DNA of 64,000 bases, from assembly GCF_001424345.1 (NCBI RefSeq), contig NZ_LMPF01000001.1, positions 389,751 through 453,750 of the forward strand, read 5' to 3'. Both the position numbers and the translations under genes were made by a program. The notes beneath the pieces are model-generated. The model worked only from the letters and a program-made list of their open reading frames with translations. It was not told the origin of the DNA and searched no databases. Positions 50,174 to 60,112 of this stretch are shown piece after piece. Numbering within the stretch: the first letter of the stretch is position 1; every line of letters starts with the position of its first letter. The stretch comes from Burkholderia sp. Leaf177 (GTDB lineage Bacteria > Pseudomonadota > Gammaproteobacteria > Burkholderiales > Burkholderiaceae).

Positions 50174-51670
50174 TCAACACGGCTGAAGCAAGCCGGACAG
50201 GCGTTGCCACGCCGCCTTGAGCTTTATTACGGCGTTGTAGATATCTAACGTCGGAATGCCAGCGAAACCAAGGATCAGGCCGAAGCGCCCAATTTCATTG
50301 GCCTTGCTGCCGGGCAGCCATAACGGACTCAATGCGGTGATTTCGACGCCAGCCTCTTTTGCGAGCCGGATCAACAAGCTCTCGCGTTCCGCGCTCGGCA
50401 AACGAATGAGCACATGCAGCCCCGAACTCACCTGCGTCATGCTGCCTATCTGGTTCAGATGCCGGTCCCACGCATCGCGGAGCGCGTCGCGCCGTGCTAG
50501 CCCGGCGCGACGCATTCGGCGTACGTGTTGTTGAAAATGGCCGTCGGCAATAAAACTTGCCATGACTGCCTGGTCACTGATCGGCGGTTGCCGGTCGGAC
50601 ATGGTTCGCAGCAGGGTCAGGTCTTTGACGAGTTGAGGCGGGATGACCATATACCCGAGACGCAACCCTGGATACATGACCTTGGAAAAGGAACCGACAT
50701 ACACCACGCGGTTGCTTTGATCCAATGCTGCGAGTGGCGTGAGGGGTGTGCCGCTGTAGCGATATTCACCATCGTAATCGTCCTCGATAATCCAGGCATG
50801 ACGCTCTTGCGCCCAACGCAGCAATTCGAGTCGCCGACCGAGTGACAGGGTCGCGCCGGTCGGGTATTGGCACGACGGGCTCACGTAAGCGATTCGTGCA
50901 GTCTTAATACCCGCCAGCTCGGCCGTAATCAAACCGTCTTCATCGACACCGACACCTTGCAATTTGGCGCCAAAGCAGGACAAGGCGCCCGCCGCCGCCC
51001 AGTAGCATGGATTTTCGATAACGACTTTGTCGCCGTTGCGTAACAGGAGAGCCGCGCAAAGACTGATTGCCTGTTGCGCGCCGGACGTGATCAAAATCTG
51101 GGACACATCGCACCTGAGTCCCCGGGCATTGTGTAGATAGTGGCCAATCAAGGTGCGCAACTGAAGGTCGCCGGCAGGGTCTCCATATCCCATTTGCAGG
51201 GTAGGCAGGCGGCGCCAGAAACGCGCTTGCAGACGAGACCAGATCTCAAACGGAAACTGGTCGATGGCTGGCATGCCAATGCGAAACGCGCGTGGAGCGC
51301 CATCGTGCACCGGATGCAGATCGAACGGCGCAGCCAGATTCTGGCGTGCATTCACCAGTTCCTGTACTTCGACCGGTCCGCGACTATCCGCTGCGCCAGC
51401 ATGGGATTGACGCAGGTCGGCAACATAAGTGCCGTCGCCAATTCGGGGTTCCACAAATCCCTCCGAATACAGCCGTTCGTAAACGTTCACCACTGTGTTG
51501 CGCGATACCGCAAGCATCGCAGCAAGATCGCGCGACGCGGGCAATTTGCATCCGCCGCTCTCGGGCGTACCTATGATGAGTGCGCGCAGCGCGCCATACA
51601 GTTGCCTGGATTGTGAGCGACCAGGCTTGAGCGCGATGCCGGTCAACGCCAAGGGCAGGGACGATCTCAA
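50174..51670 (-). CDS. MocR/PdxR-type GntR regulator with aminotransferase-like domain
   Basis: This is a 498-residue chimera: an N-terminal GntR winged helix (about 15-85: LPASRDLAAMLAVSRNTVVNVYERLYSEGFV) and a C-terminal PLP-dependent aminotransferase fold with PSCQYPTGATLSL, DDYDGEYRY and the PLP-lysine motif GSFSKVMYPGLRLGYM. I start at a TTG (51670) because AAGGGG lies seven bases upstream; further upstream codons look non-coding and overlap the divergent promoter. It diverges from the amidohydrolase gene, with direct repeats between them, and probably controls it. The inducing amine or amino acid is unknown. Confidence 0.92.
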   Translation of the reverse strand: MRSSLPLALTGIALKPGRSQSRQLYGALRALIIGTPESGGCKLPASRDLAAMLAVSRNTVVNVYERLYSEGFVEPRIGDGTYVADLRQSHAGAADSRGPVEVQELVNARQNLAAPFDLHPVHDGAPRAFRIGMPAIDQFPFEIWSRLQARFWRRLPTLQMGYGDPAGDLQLRTLIGHYLHNARGLRCDVSQILITSGAQQAISLCAALLLRNGDKVVIENPCYWAAAGALSCFGAKLQGVGVDEDGLITAELAGIKTARIAYVSPSCQYPTGATLSLGRRLELLRWAQERHAWIIEDDYDGEYRYSGTPLTPLAALDQSNRVVYVGSFSKVMYPGLRLGYMVIPPQLVKDLTLLRTMSDRQPPISDQAVMASFIADGHFQQHVRRMRRAGLARRDALRDAWDRHLNQIGSMTQVSSGLHVLIRLPSAERESLLIRLAKEAGVEITALSPLWLPGSKANEIGRFGLILGFAGIPTLDIYNAVIKLKAAWQRLSGLLQPC

Positions 51671-51672
51671 GA

Positions 51673-51703
51673 TTGGACCCCTTAATAAGACATGTTTTGG
51701 ACC
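51673..51703. promoter_or_regulatory. Direct repeats between MocR and amidohydrolase genes
   Basis: TTGGACC occurs at 51673-51679 and 51697-51703, with CCTTA/TTTAT extending similarity, spaced 24 bases start to start. MocR regulators characterised so far bind direct repeats; the TauR site in Rhodobacter resembles CTGGACYTAA. The repeats overlap the MocR ribosome-binding region, so autoregulation is plausible. Confidence 0.6.
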
Positions 51704-51897
51704 TTTATTCTGGCCGATCGCGAACCTACGATGTTTGCGGTCCATCAAGTTGCGCGCCGTCTGTGGCAAGGCTCGACGTGTTCCGGCGTAGAGCCTGCAA
51801 GATGAATCAAGAGCAGCAAATGGCGTGTTGCGCATTTTCGGCGCCACAGTGGCCACTCTCTATGCTGCGTCCACGAACAATTGTCCGAGTACCCGTC

Positions 51898-53547
51898 ATG
51901 CCTTCAGATCAATTCACTATCTATTCATCACGCAAAATCATCACAATGTGCCCTTCGCAACCCGAAGCGAGCCATGTGGCCGTCAAGGACGGCCGTGTTC
52001 TTGGCGTGGGCACACTCCAGGAGCTGCAAGGCTGGGGCGACCATCGCATTGACGACACATTCGCTAATAAAGTGATCATGCCGGGCCTCATCGAGGCGCA
52101 CTCCCACGCGACTGGCGGCGGCATGTGGCAATTTCCCTATGTAGGGTATTACGACCGCCCTGATTACACAGGCAAGGTCTGGAAAGGCTGCCGATCATTT
52201 GACGAAGTTGTTGCGGCATTGCAAGCGGTCGAGCGCACGCTGACCGATCCTCACGAGCCGCTGATTGCATGGGGCGTCGATCCGATTTATTTCGGCACCG
52301 AGAAGCTGGGCCGCGAGCATCTGGATCGGGTCTCGACCACGCGCCCGGTCGCGGTGATACACATGAGTATCCACTTGATGGGTGCCAATACCGCTACGCT
52401 GAACGACTGCGGCATATTCGACGATTGCACGATAGAGGGCGTAACCCGCAACGAAGACGGCAGCTTGCACGGTGAGCTGGTCGAGTTCGCGGCGATGGGG
52501 CCAATCCTCAAAAAATATGGCTTCTGGGATGCGCTCACCACCGAGAAGGCCATCCGCAGCTTTGGGCAGGAAGCTTTCCGTGCGGGTTGCACGACAGCGG
52601 CCGATATGGGTTTGACCGACTTCAGCAATCCCGAACTGATTGCCAACTATGTCCGGACTACTCGTGAATCTTTATTCCCGATCCGCTTGCTGGTCGCGTA
52701 TGGCCCTCCGTTCATCAAAAAGCCATTTGTCGAGGCTGTCGAATTTGCGCCGGAAATCATGAGACATGGCCACGACAAGATGATGTTCGGGCCCATGAAG
52801 ATATTCCTGGACGGATCGATCCAGGGCGGCTCAGGCCGCATGCTGCCGCCGTACTATTTTCACGACGCACATAACGGCGCCTGGAACTCAACCCCGGAAC
52901 AGGTAGACGAGCAGGTCTACGAAATTATGCGCCGGGGTTATCAGGTGCATTGTCATTGCAACGGAGATGAAGCGTCCGAGGCATTTATCAACGCAGTTCA
53001 GAAAACCTTGAACCGGATTCCGGCCGCGGACCATCGCGCCGGAATGCAACATGCGCAAATGCTGCGGGAAGATCAGTTCAAACGAATGAAGGCGCTAGGC
53101 ATCTGCGTCAACTTTTTCAGTAACCATATTTACTATTGGGGTGACGCGCACTATGCAAAGACCATGGGTCCCGAACGCGCCAACCGGATGGACCCGTGCG
53201 GGAGTGCGATTCGGCATGGGATCCCATTTGCCTTCCACAGTGACTGTGGCATTACACCGATCAACCCGCTATTCACCGGCTGGTGCGCCGTCAATCGAGT
53301 GACTGCATCCGGTCGAGTGCTCGGCGAACGCGAGCGCATCTCGGTCAGCGACGCACTTTACGCAATGACGTTAGGCGCCGCTTACACAATGAAGGTTGAC
53401 CATCTGATCGGCAGCATCGAATGTGGGAAATTGGCTGATTTCACAATCCTCGAAGAAGATCCGCTCGCTGTCGAGCCGATGCGTCTGAAAGACATCAAAG
53501 TATGGGGAACGGTGTTGGGCGGACGCGTTCAGCCTATTCCAGTTTGA
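51898..53547 (+). CDS. Amidohydrolase family 3 protein (YtcJ-like metal-dependent hydrolase)
   Basis: This is a 549-residue zinc-type hydrolase (COG1574). It has an N-terminal beta-sandwich strand (AVKDGRVLGVGTLQELQ), the metal motif GLIEAHSHATGGG, a TIM barrel with the FLDGSIQGGSGRMLPPYY block, VHCHCNGDEASEAF, and AFHSDCGITPINPL, and a C-terminal KLADFTILEEDPLAVEP closure. Known relatives deformylate N-substituted formamides or hydrolyse amides, esters and imides. I start at MPSDQFTIY, since the family fold begins there. It diverges from the MocR gene and precedes two exporters, so it may act on an exported or imported amide. Confidence 0.9.
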   Translation: MPSDQFTIYSSRKIITMCPSQPEASHVAVKDGRVLGVGTLQELQGWGDHRIDDTFANKVIMPGLIEAHSHATGGGMWQFPYVGYYDRPDYTGKVWKGCRSFDEVVAALQAVERTLTDPHEPLIAWGVDPIYFGTEKLGREHLDRVSTTRPVAVIHMSIHLMGANTATLNDCGIFDDCTIEGVTRNEDGSLHGELVEFAAMGPILKKYGFWDALTTEKAIRSFGQEAFRAGCTTAADMGLTDFSNPELIANYVRTTRESLFPIRLLVAYGPPFIKKPFVEAVEFAPEIMRHGHDKMMFGPMKIFLDGSIQGGSGRMLPPYYFHDAHNGAWNSTPEQVDEQVYEIMRRGYQVHCHCNGDEASEAFINAVQKTLNRIPAADHRAGMQHAQMLREDQFKRMKALGICVNFFSNHIYYWGDAHYAKTMGPERANRMDPCGSAIRHGIPFAFHSDCGITPINPLFTGWCAVNRVTASGRVLGERERISVSDALYAMTLGAAYTMKVDHLIGSIECGKLADFTILEEDPLAVEPMRLKDIKVWGTVLGGRVQPIPV

Positions 53548-53678
53548 GTAGCCGGACGTTTCTTGCCCCCGGTCGCAAAGTAAAGTTTGCCGCCCTTCGT
53601 TCATGGATGGTTCATGCACCCGGGCGGGAGAAGTTGCGAATAAAAATATGTAATCCTTATCAATAAAGGTATCCAGTT

Positions 53679-55370
53679 ATGTCTTCTGGCTCAAACGACG
53701 CCGCGTCGGCATCCGCCGCACCGCCGGGTGTTTCCACTTCCGGACTTGCCAAGTGGCTTGCTCTTCTGGTGCTGTGCCTCGCCCAGCTCTCAACGTCCGG
53801 CGACAACGCCACGCTCAGCATCGCCACCGGGGCATTAGTGAAGGATCTGAACGCACCTATGGAACTGGTGAGCATTGCCAACGCAATGTATTCGCTAGCC
53901 GCAGGTTCGTTGATGGTGGCCGCCGGCATGATCGGCCTGATGGTTGGATGGAAAAAGACCTTCCGGATAGGCTGTGCGCTGTTGTTCTGCGCAGAACTGA
54001 CGGCGTTTTTTTCCCCCAACATGGAGGTGTTTACCTACGGCGCGCGTCTGTTGTCCGGGATAGGGGGCAGCTTCATGATTCCGTCGGTACTCGGACTGAT
54101 CGCCAGTAATTACAAAGGCCGTGATCAGGCGGTCGCGTTCGGCGCAATTGGCGCGGCGAGCGGTGTGTCTTTTGCAGCGGGGCCGATCATCTGCGGCTTG
54201 CTTGTCGATCATCTCGGCTGGCGGTATGCATTCGCCGCGATTGCTTGCCTATGCGTTGTGATTTTCATCGGCTCCTTCGTTGTACCGACGCCTGCCAAAC
54301 CGGCGCGCAAGGTCGTGTTCGACGCGCCCGGCGTGTTGCTGACCATGGTGGGCTTGTTCAGCGTAATTCTGGGATTTCTTAAAGTGTCGTCCTGGGGACT
54401 GTTTACGCCGTTCAACCCGCCATTCACGGTGGCTGGCCTGAGCCCGGCGCCGTTCCTTGTGCTCTTTGGCATCGTCGTGCTGGCGCTGATGCTGAAATGG
54501 GAGCGCCACCGGGAAGCCAAGACCGGGAGCGCACTCATTCCATTGTCGTTCGTCGGTACGCCGCAAGTACGCAATGGACTTTACCTGACCGCGTTTATTT
54601 TCCTTGCTTACGGTTCTGGCATCTTTGTTACGGTCAGTTTTGTTCAGGTGGTCGTTGGACTTACCGCTATTCAGACTGGGCTGATGATCCTGCCGTTTGC
54701 GCTCGGCGTCGTGATCTGTTCGCTGGGCCTGCCCGTGGTGTACAAAAACGCGAATCCGAAGCGGATGTGCCAGGCTGCATTGCTGATCGGCACAGCGGGG
54801 TCGGTTGCCTGTATTTTTGGTTTCGATTTATCCAGCTATACGGCGATCGTGCCATTCGGCATGGGCCTGATTGGTATCAGCATGGGCATGGTGTCGGCCT
54901 ATGCCAGCTATTGCGTAACCAGCGCGTTGCCCGCGCGAGACGCCGAACAATCGGGTGGCGTGCAGGCTACCTCGCGCAATGTAGGCCAAGCCATTGGGGT
55001 GGCGGTGTGCGGAATGATCATGCTGACCGCGATCACAATGAGCGTGCAAGATGCGGCCCACGACGACGTTCGTCTGAGCAGCGCTACGCGAGCCCAGGTA
55101 GCGACTATTTCCGTGATCCCGTATCTGAGCGACGCCAAATTCTCGAGTCTCATGCTGGAACACGGCATCGCGCAAACAGATGTGCCGGTTCTGGTCGATG
55201 TCTATCAGCATGCGCGCCTTAAAGCTACACGCGCCGGCATGATTGCTACGGCGCTTATGACCTTGCTATTCCTGTTCGGCACCCGCAATTTGCCGACGCG
55301 TTCAAAGTCAAGTGCGCTGGAGTCACAGGGCGGCGAGAGCAACACCCGTCGCGGCACCGCTGACGCATGA
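53679..55370 (+). CDS. MFS exporter (DHA2-like), first of a tandem pair
   Basis: This is a 563-residue inner-membrane protein with about 14 helices: WLALLVLCLAQLSTSGDNATLSIATGAL (helix 1), the motif-A-like loop between helices 2 and 3 (MVGWKKTFRIGC), GIGGSFMIPSVLGLI, and the long loop near the middle. It belongs to the EmrB/QacA-type group. It is followed at 55491 by a clear paralogue. The tail is polar and Ser-rich. The substrate is unknown. Confidence 0.9.
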   Translation: MSSGSNDAASASAAPPGVSTSGLAKWLALLVLCLAQLSTSGDNATLSIATGALVKDLNAPMELVSIANAMYSLAAGSLMVAAGMIGLMVGWKKTFRIGCALLFCAELTAFFSPNMEVFTYGARLLSGIGGSFMIPSVLGLIASNYKGRDQAVAFGAIGAASGVSFAAGPIICGLLVDHLGWRYAFAAIACLCVVIFIGSFVVPTPAKPARKVVFDAPGVLLTMVGLFSVILGFLKVSSWGLFTPFNPPFTVAGLSPAPFLVLFGIVVLALMLKWERHREAKTGSALIPLSFVGTPQVRNGLYLTAFIFLAYGSGIFVTVSFVQVVVGLTAIQTGLMILPFALGVVICSLGLPVVYKNANPKRMCQAALLIGTAGSVACIFGFDLSSYTAIVPFGMGLIGISMGMVSAYASYCVTSALPARDAEQSGGVQATSRNVGQAIGVAVCGMIMLTAITMSVQDAAHDDVRLSSATRAQVATISVIPYLSDAKFSSLMLEHGIAQTDVPVLVDVYQHARLKATRAGMIATALMTLLFLFGTRNLPTRSKSSALESQGGESNTRRGTADA

Positions 55371-55490
55371 CGTGCGCCAATATGCTCCGTTGGTCTGACA
55401 GGTACGATGCCAGTTTTTTCGTACACCTTCACTAACTCAAGGTATGCGAATTTAAGTATTACTGTCACCGGGGCTTGAAGAAAACGGAGC

Positions 55491-57104
55491 ATGTCAAATC
55501 TTAAAAAACCCGTTCGTGGGGCGTTATGGTTGCCCTTGCTGGTTTTATGTCTGGCGCAGTTTCTCGCGTCCGCTGATAACGTAACCCTGAGCATTGCGAC
55601 GGGCGCATTGATGCGGGATCTGGACGCTTCGCTGGCCCAGATCAGCGAAGCCAACACAATGTACCCGCTTGTCGCGGGTACATTCATGGTCGCGGGAGGC
55701 ATGCTGGGGATTGTGGTTGGATGGCGTCGCATCTTCCGTCTCGGATGTGTGATTTATTTGGCGGCCGAGGTGTGCGCGGTACTCGCGCCTTCAATTACGT
55801 TTTTTGTGTTTGCAGCGCGGGTGCTCGCAGGAATCGGCGGCAGTTTCATGATCCCTGCTGTTTTGGGTCTGATTACCAGTATCTACAGCGGCCGCGAACG
55901 CGCGGTTGCTTTCGGCGCGCTGGGTGCGGCAAGCGGCGTTTCGTTTGCACTGGCGCCGATCGTTTGCGGATTGTTGCTCGAACATTTGGGATGGCGTTGG
56001 GCATTCGGCGTAATGGGCACGCTCGTTGTATTAATTCTGGCCTGCTCGACGTTGATTCCAGCGCTCCCGCGTCCCGAGCAGCGTATTCGCTTCGATTCAG
56101 CTGGCTTCTTGCTATCCACCGTAGGTCTATTTCTGGTTGTCTTCGGGCTGTTACGCATGTCGTCGTGGGGAGTGATCACGCCCTTCAATCCACCTTTCAC
56201 CCTATTTGGATTAAGCCCGGCGTTGCTTCTGGTGTCGGCAGGTATCGTCGTGCTTGCAATCATGCTGCGCTGGGAGATTTACCGCGATCGCCGCGTGGGC
56301 AGCGCGCTGATCCCATATGCTTTTTTGCAAACAATCCAGGTTCGCGCGGGACTTTATCTGACCGCTTATATCTTCTTCGCTTACAGCTCAGGAATCTTCG
56401 TGGTGGTGAGTTTCGCGCAGGTCGTGACAGGACTGGGCGCGGTTCATACGGGCTTGTTGATCGTTCCTTTCGCGATATCTCTTGCGGCGTGCTCTCTCGG
56501 CATGCCTTTGCTCATCAAACATCGCAATGTAAAGCGGCAATGCAGGGTGGGACTGCTGCTCGGAATAGGCGGCGCCCTGATCACAGCAATGGGAATTCAC
56601 GAATTGAGTTTCAGCACGCCGATCGTCACCGCGGGTCTGTGTCTGATCGGCGCCAGCATGGGAACCCTCGCGGCCAATGCGCCTTTTTTAGTGACCAATA
56701 ATTTGTCAACGCGTGACGCGCAGCAATCCGGAGGGGTGCAAGCAGCCGCGCGAGACGTGGGACAGGCGCTGGGCGTGGCCATGGTCAGCATGGTGATGCT
56801 GACTGGCATCACGTTCAGCATGAAGCAGTTTGTGATCGGGAACGCAACCTTGACGCCGCAGACACGCAGCGCCGTACAAGGCCTGACGGTGATCCCGTAT
56901 ATCAACGACGTGGGCTTCAAAACACTCGCCACCAATGCGGGAGTTCATCCCGTCGATTTTCCTGCGATGACGCAGCTTTATCGGCATTCACGTGCACATG
57001 TCACGCGCGCGGCCCTGCTGGCAATGGCATTGATGACCGTGCTGTTTCTTGCCAGCACGTGGCGCTTGCCAACAGGGCGGGCATCGGACACGTTGACCCC
57101 GTAG
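55491..57104 (+). CDS. MFS exporter (DHA2-like), second of a tandem pair
   Basis: This is a 537-residue 14-helix transporter that matches the preceding protein along its whole length (for example ATGALMRDLDAS vs ATGALVKDLNAP; GIGGSFMIPAVLGLI; SSWGVITPFNPPFT). The two genes are 120 bases apart on the same strand. A tandem duplication that has diverged suggests different substrates or a heterologous pair. GGAG lies before the ATG (AACGGAGCATG). Confidence 0.9.
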   Translation: MSNLKKPVRGALWLPLLVLCLAQFLASADNVTLSIATGALMRDLDASLAQISEANTMYPLVAGTFMVAGGMLGIVVGWRRIFRLGCVIYLAAEVCAVLAPSITFFVFAARVLAGIGGSFMIPAVLGLITSIYSGRERAVAFGALGAASGVSFALAPIVCGLLLEHLGWRWAFGVMGTLVVLILACSTLIPALPRPEQRIRFDSAGFLLSTVGLFLVVFGLLRMSSWGVITPFNPPFTLFGLSPALLLVSAGIVVLAIMLRWEIYRDRRVGSALIPYAFLQTIQVRAGLYLTAYIFFAYSSGIFVVVSFAQVVTGLGAVHTGLLIVPFAISLAACSLGMPLLIKHRNVKRQCRVGLLLGIGGALITAMGIHELSFSTPIVTAGLCLIGASMGTLAANAPFLVTNNLSTRDAQQSGGVQAAARDVGQALGVAMVSMVMLTGITFSMKQFVIGNATLTPQTRSAVQGLTVIPYINDVGFKTLATNAGVHPVDFPAMTQLYRHSRAHVTRAALLAMALMTVLFLASTWRLPTGRASDTLTP

Positions 57105-57281
57105 GGGAGCGCGCGGCAAAGGGCCGTTGGAATGAAGGGCCTCGCCGATGCTACGATGACGTTCTTCCCCTCTCGGGGAGGCGAGCTTGCATCGATCGAG
57201 AGAAACATGAAGTCGTCAAAACCCTTAAGCCCAATCGTGGCGTAACCTGTTTCCAACTTACTCATATATATATATCGCCTG

Positions 57282-58172
57282 ATGGCGCGCATTCCACAAA
57301 CGTCCATCGAGCAGTGGTCCGTCCTGCGCGTCATTGTTGAAAGCGGCAGTTTCGCGCAGGCCGCGGAGCAGTTGCATCGCAGCCAGTCGTCGGTGAGCTA
57401 TAGCGTGGCGCAATTGCAGGAAAGACTGGGCGTCAAGCTCCTGCAGATCGATGGCCGCAAAGCCCAACTTACCGAGATTGGCCGCACGCTGCTTGCTGAT
57501 TGCGTTCCGTTGATCGATGACCTGATACGTCTTGAAGAGCGTGCCCGGTATCTGGCATCGGGAGGCGAAGCGACTATCCGGCTACTCGCCGACAGCATTT
57601 TTCCCAAACGTTTTCTTTTCGGCGCGCTCTCCGCATTCGAAGCGAGCTATCCCCATGTTCAGGTGATACTGCGAGAAATGGTTCGGCAGGTCGCGCCGGA
57701 CCCGCTCAGGGCATCTTTCGATCTTGCCGTCTCCGTGTGGACACTGGAGCACCCAGGCGCGCAACGTGTATTCGACGTCAGGCTGGTTGCCGTAGCGAGA
57801 GCCGACCACCCGCTGGCAAGCAGGAAGATGCCTACGCAGGCTACGCTCGATCGCTACCGCAAAGTAACGATTGGCGATGACCCGGCCGACGCTGCGCCGG
57901 CAGATATTGGGCAGAACCACGGTTTGCTCTGGCAGGTCAACACCGTTGAGGCCGCGATCGAGGCTGTCACGAGTGGCCTCTGTTATGGATGGCTGCCGCG
58001 GCATTTGATTCAAGACGATCTGATTTCCGGCCGTATTGTCGAATTGAAGCTGGGCCCACGGGCAGAGCGGCTGGTTCCACTGGTGCTGTCCTACGCCGAT
58101 GAAGACCGCGCTGGTGGCGCAACACGCGCCCTGGCTTCCATGCTGCTGGATCTGGCCGCAAAAGGTCTTTAG
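57282..58172 (+). CDS. LysR-type transcriptional regulator
   Basis: This is a 296-residue regulator. The N-terminal helix-turn-helix is [48 protein letters not shown], and the C-terminal effector domain includes [34 protein letters not shown]. It converges on padC, overlapping its stop by 4 bases. A LysR-type T-N11-A box lies upstream of padC, so it may control padC even though it lies at that gene's 3' end; the MFS genes upstream are another candidate target. Confidence 0.93.
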   Translation: MARIPQTSIEQWSVLRVIVESGSFAQAAEQLHRSQSSVSYSVAQLQERLGVKLLQIDGRKAQLTEIGRTLLADCVPLIDDLIRLEERARYLASGGEATIRLLADSIFPKRFLFGALSAFEASYPHVQVILREMVRQVAPDPLRASFDLAVSVWTLEHPGAQRVFDVRLVAVARADHPLASRKMPTQATLDRYRKVTIGDDPADAAPADIGQNHGLLWQVNTVEAAIEAVTSGLCYGWLPRHLIQDDLISGRIVELKLGPRAERLVPLVLSYADEDRAGGATRALASMLLDLAAKGL

Positions 58173-58687
58173 CTGCGACGGGCTGCAAAGCTCTCGGGCA
58201 GTTCGCTCGGCGGACACGCAATCACCGTTTCATCGTTTAAACCGCAGTCCTCCGTGAACGTGACGTCCGCGAACTCGTCGATCACAAGCTTGGGATACGT
58301 CGGGCCTGCGTCGCGATATTTCAGCATCAGGTCGAGATGGTCGTTCTGAAAGCAGACCGTGCGCTTCGGATCCTGCACGATCCATTGCGGGAAAAAGATT
58401 ACACCGTGGATCTGGTGCGTGGAGAGATTGAAGGCAACGCTCACGGTCGTCCCGGTTGGCTCATCCCACGAAATTTTGTAGACATCGCCGGAGAGACGGA
58501 CGATATGCGCCAGTTGATCGCGGACCCATCGGCCACCGACCATGCCGCTGTGAATGCGGTAATCGATTGTCCGGTCGTTTTTTACGTACAGCTCGTATTG
58601 CCAGCCGTTTTCATACGTATAGATGAAGTGCTTGCCGATAAACGCTACAAGCGTTTCGGGCTTGGTGGATTCGAAGAGGTTCGGCAT
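58169..58687 (-). CDS. padC: Phenolic acid (hydroxycinnamate) decarboxylase
   Basis: The enzyme removes CO2 from p-coumaric, ferulic and caffeic acids, making 4-vinylphenols, without cofactors. It is 172 residues and closely matches the PadC family ([54 protein letters not shown]). By alignment to the Bacillus enzyme from memory (offset 12), the substrate-binding Tyr23 and Tyr25, Arg53 and Glu76 correspond to Tyr11, Tyr13, Arg41 and Glu64. It has a 12-residue N-terminal extension. Typical PadR control is absent; a LysR gene converges on it. It probably detoxifies plant phenolics. Confidence 0.95.
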   Translation of the reverse strand: MPNLFESTKPETLVAFIGKHFIYTYENGWQYELYVKNDRTIDYRIHSGMVGGRWVRDQLAHIVRLSGDVYKISWDEPTGTTVSVAFNLSTHQIHGVIFFPQWIVQDPKRTVCFQNDHLDLMLKYRDAGPTYPKLVIDEFADVTFTEDCGLNDETVIACPPSELPESFAARRS

Positions 58688-58775
58688 TTTCTGGCTCCGA
58701 TGGATGGCCCGCGTTGGGGCGACGGAGAGAGATTAGGCCGATAAATCCGATCGGAAAAGCGCAAATATTCGGGTT

Positions 58776-58804
58776 AATCGATCGGGTTATTCGATATATC
58801 GATT
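58776..58804. promoter_or_regulatory. Candidate LysR-type box upstream of padC
   Basis: Inverted repeat AATCGAT-N15-ATCGATT contains ATCGGGTTATTCGAT, a T-N11-A motif, and next to it the 12-bp palindrome TCGATATATCGA (58791-58802). It lies about 90-115 bases before the padC ATG (minus strand). The binding protein is inferred to be the adjacent LysR regulator. Confidence 0.5.
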
Positions 58805-58842
58805 TGGCCATCATCCGCTTTCCGGCAAGCGCCGCCACGCGC

Positions 58843-59145
58843 CTAGAACGCCGGCCGGTCGCCGCAAACATGCGACGGTCCCGAATGATAGCCGCCGCTT
58901 GCCACGCCCGCGACTAACTCCAAACCCACGCGCAAAGCATCGTCGGAGAACGTGCTGTCTTTTGGCCGGGCGAATGGCTGGATCGATCGATTCGTGCATT
59001 CATTTCCGAACGCGCCGTTCTGAAGCGGCGTTGCGCTCAGCCGGACATTGTCGGCGGCAGTATTGGCGTTGGCATTTGAAACCACACACGCGACACCCCC
59101 GGCGCTTACAAAAAGTGCAATCATCAGGCGCGTGATTTTGTTCAT
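58843..59145 (-). CDS. Small exported protein of unknown function
   Basis: This is a 100-residue protein with a signal peptide (MNKITRLMIALFVSAGGVACVVSNANA) and a polar mature part with two Cys (NECTNRS, SHVCGDRPAF) that could form a disulphide. The mature segment lacks a known fold. A GA-rich stretch precedes the ATG. No neighbour gives a hint to its role. Confidence 0.65.
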   Translation of the reverse strand: MNKITRLMIALFVSAGGVACVVSNANANTAADNVRLSATPLQNGAFGNECTNRSIQPFARPKDSTFSDDALRVGLELVAGVASGGYHSGPSHVCGDRPAF

Positions 59146-59275
59146 GGATCATTCTCGATAACGTTCGCGAAAATAGCGAGTCGATTATGGTGCCGAGTCG
59201 GTAATAGCGTCAATTTTCGAGTTGCGGTGAACAGCGTAGCTTCTGGACAAATATCATCTCCATCGAACATTGCCC

Positions 59276-60079
59276 ATGACGGAACTGGAATCTGCTTCGG
59301 TCGTATTCTTCCTTTTGCTCGCGGCAGCCGGCGGTGGCGTGGTCATTCGGCCGCTGCTGCCGGAAGAACACAAGGCGTTCGAGACGGTGCAATTGCTGAA
59401 GCTGGTGATCGGCATGCTCGTCACGTTCGCGGCGCTCGTGCTGGGATTGCTGACGGCCTCGGCAAAGACCTTGTTCGATACCACCAACAACGACATCCGC
59501 ACCTACGCCACCGCGCTGATCCAGCTCGACAACAGCCTGCGCCAGTACGGTCCCGACGCCGATAACCCTCGACAGATCCTGCGCACGTACACGGCGGCCG
59601 CGATTTCATCGACGTGGGCGCAGGAAGCGCCGCCTCCGGGCGATTATTTTCCGAAGAACCTCCCGCCCAATCCAAGCGCTCAGCATCTCGACAGCCGCGA
59701 GCTCGGCAGTCTTCTAGAGCGCGCGCAGCATGAAGTGCGGGAACTGCAGCCGCATGACCCTTACCATCAAAACATGGATAACGAGGCGCTGCGGCGCTTC
59801 GACGATCTCATCCAGCAACGATGGAAAATAGTCGAAGAGGCGCGCGGCTCCATATCGACGCCGTTCGACCGCATCCTTGTTTTCTGGCTGGTCGTCATTT
59901 TCCTGTGCTTCGGGCTGATCGCGCCGCGCAACGCGCTGGCATTCGTGATCATCACGCTCGGCGCGCTTTCCATTGCGTCCGCAGTACTCGTGATCCTCGA
60001 CCTCGGCACGCCGTTTTCGGGGCCTATCATCGTGCCGAGCCAACCTCTGCGCGACGCGCTTGCGTACCTGAACCGATGA
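59276..60079 (+). CDS. Bestrophin-like (DUF4239) membrane protein
   Basis: This is a 267-residue inner-membrane protein with two helices near the N-terminus (about 8-25 and 45-65: VIGMLVTFAALVLGLLTASA), a soluble middle part of about 115 residues, and two C-terminal helices (RILVFWLVVIFLCFGLIAPRNALAFVIITLGALSIASAV). The layout and the FDRILVFWLVVIF motif fit the DUF4239/bestrophin-like family, whose function is unknown. I start at MTELESAS (59276); a TTG two codons upstream is an alternative. Confidence 0.82.
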   Translation: MTELESASVVFFLLLAAAGGGVVIRPLLPEEHKAFETVQLLKLVIGMLVTFAALVLGLLTASAKTLFDTTNNDIRTYATALIQLDNSLRQYGPDADNPRQILRTYTAAAISSTWAQEAPPPGDYFPKNLPPNPSAQHLDSRELGSLLERAQHEVRELQPHDPYHQNMDNEALRRFDDLIQQRWKIVEEARGSISTPFDRILVFWLVVIFLCFGLIAPRNALAFVIITLGALSIASAVLVILDLGTPFSGPIIVPSQPLRDALAYLNR

Positions 60080-60112
60080 CGTGCGCCAACTTCCGCCACC
60101 TACTGCAACCCC

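Noticed and set aside
49864..58804. Genomic island inserted at tRNA-Arg
   Set aside because: The accessory cluster lies on the 5' side of the tRNA, there is no integrase gene, and I found no repeat of the tRNA 3' end. Its accessory look rests on gene content only.
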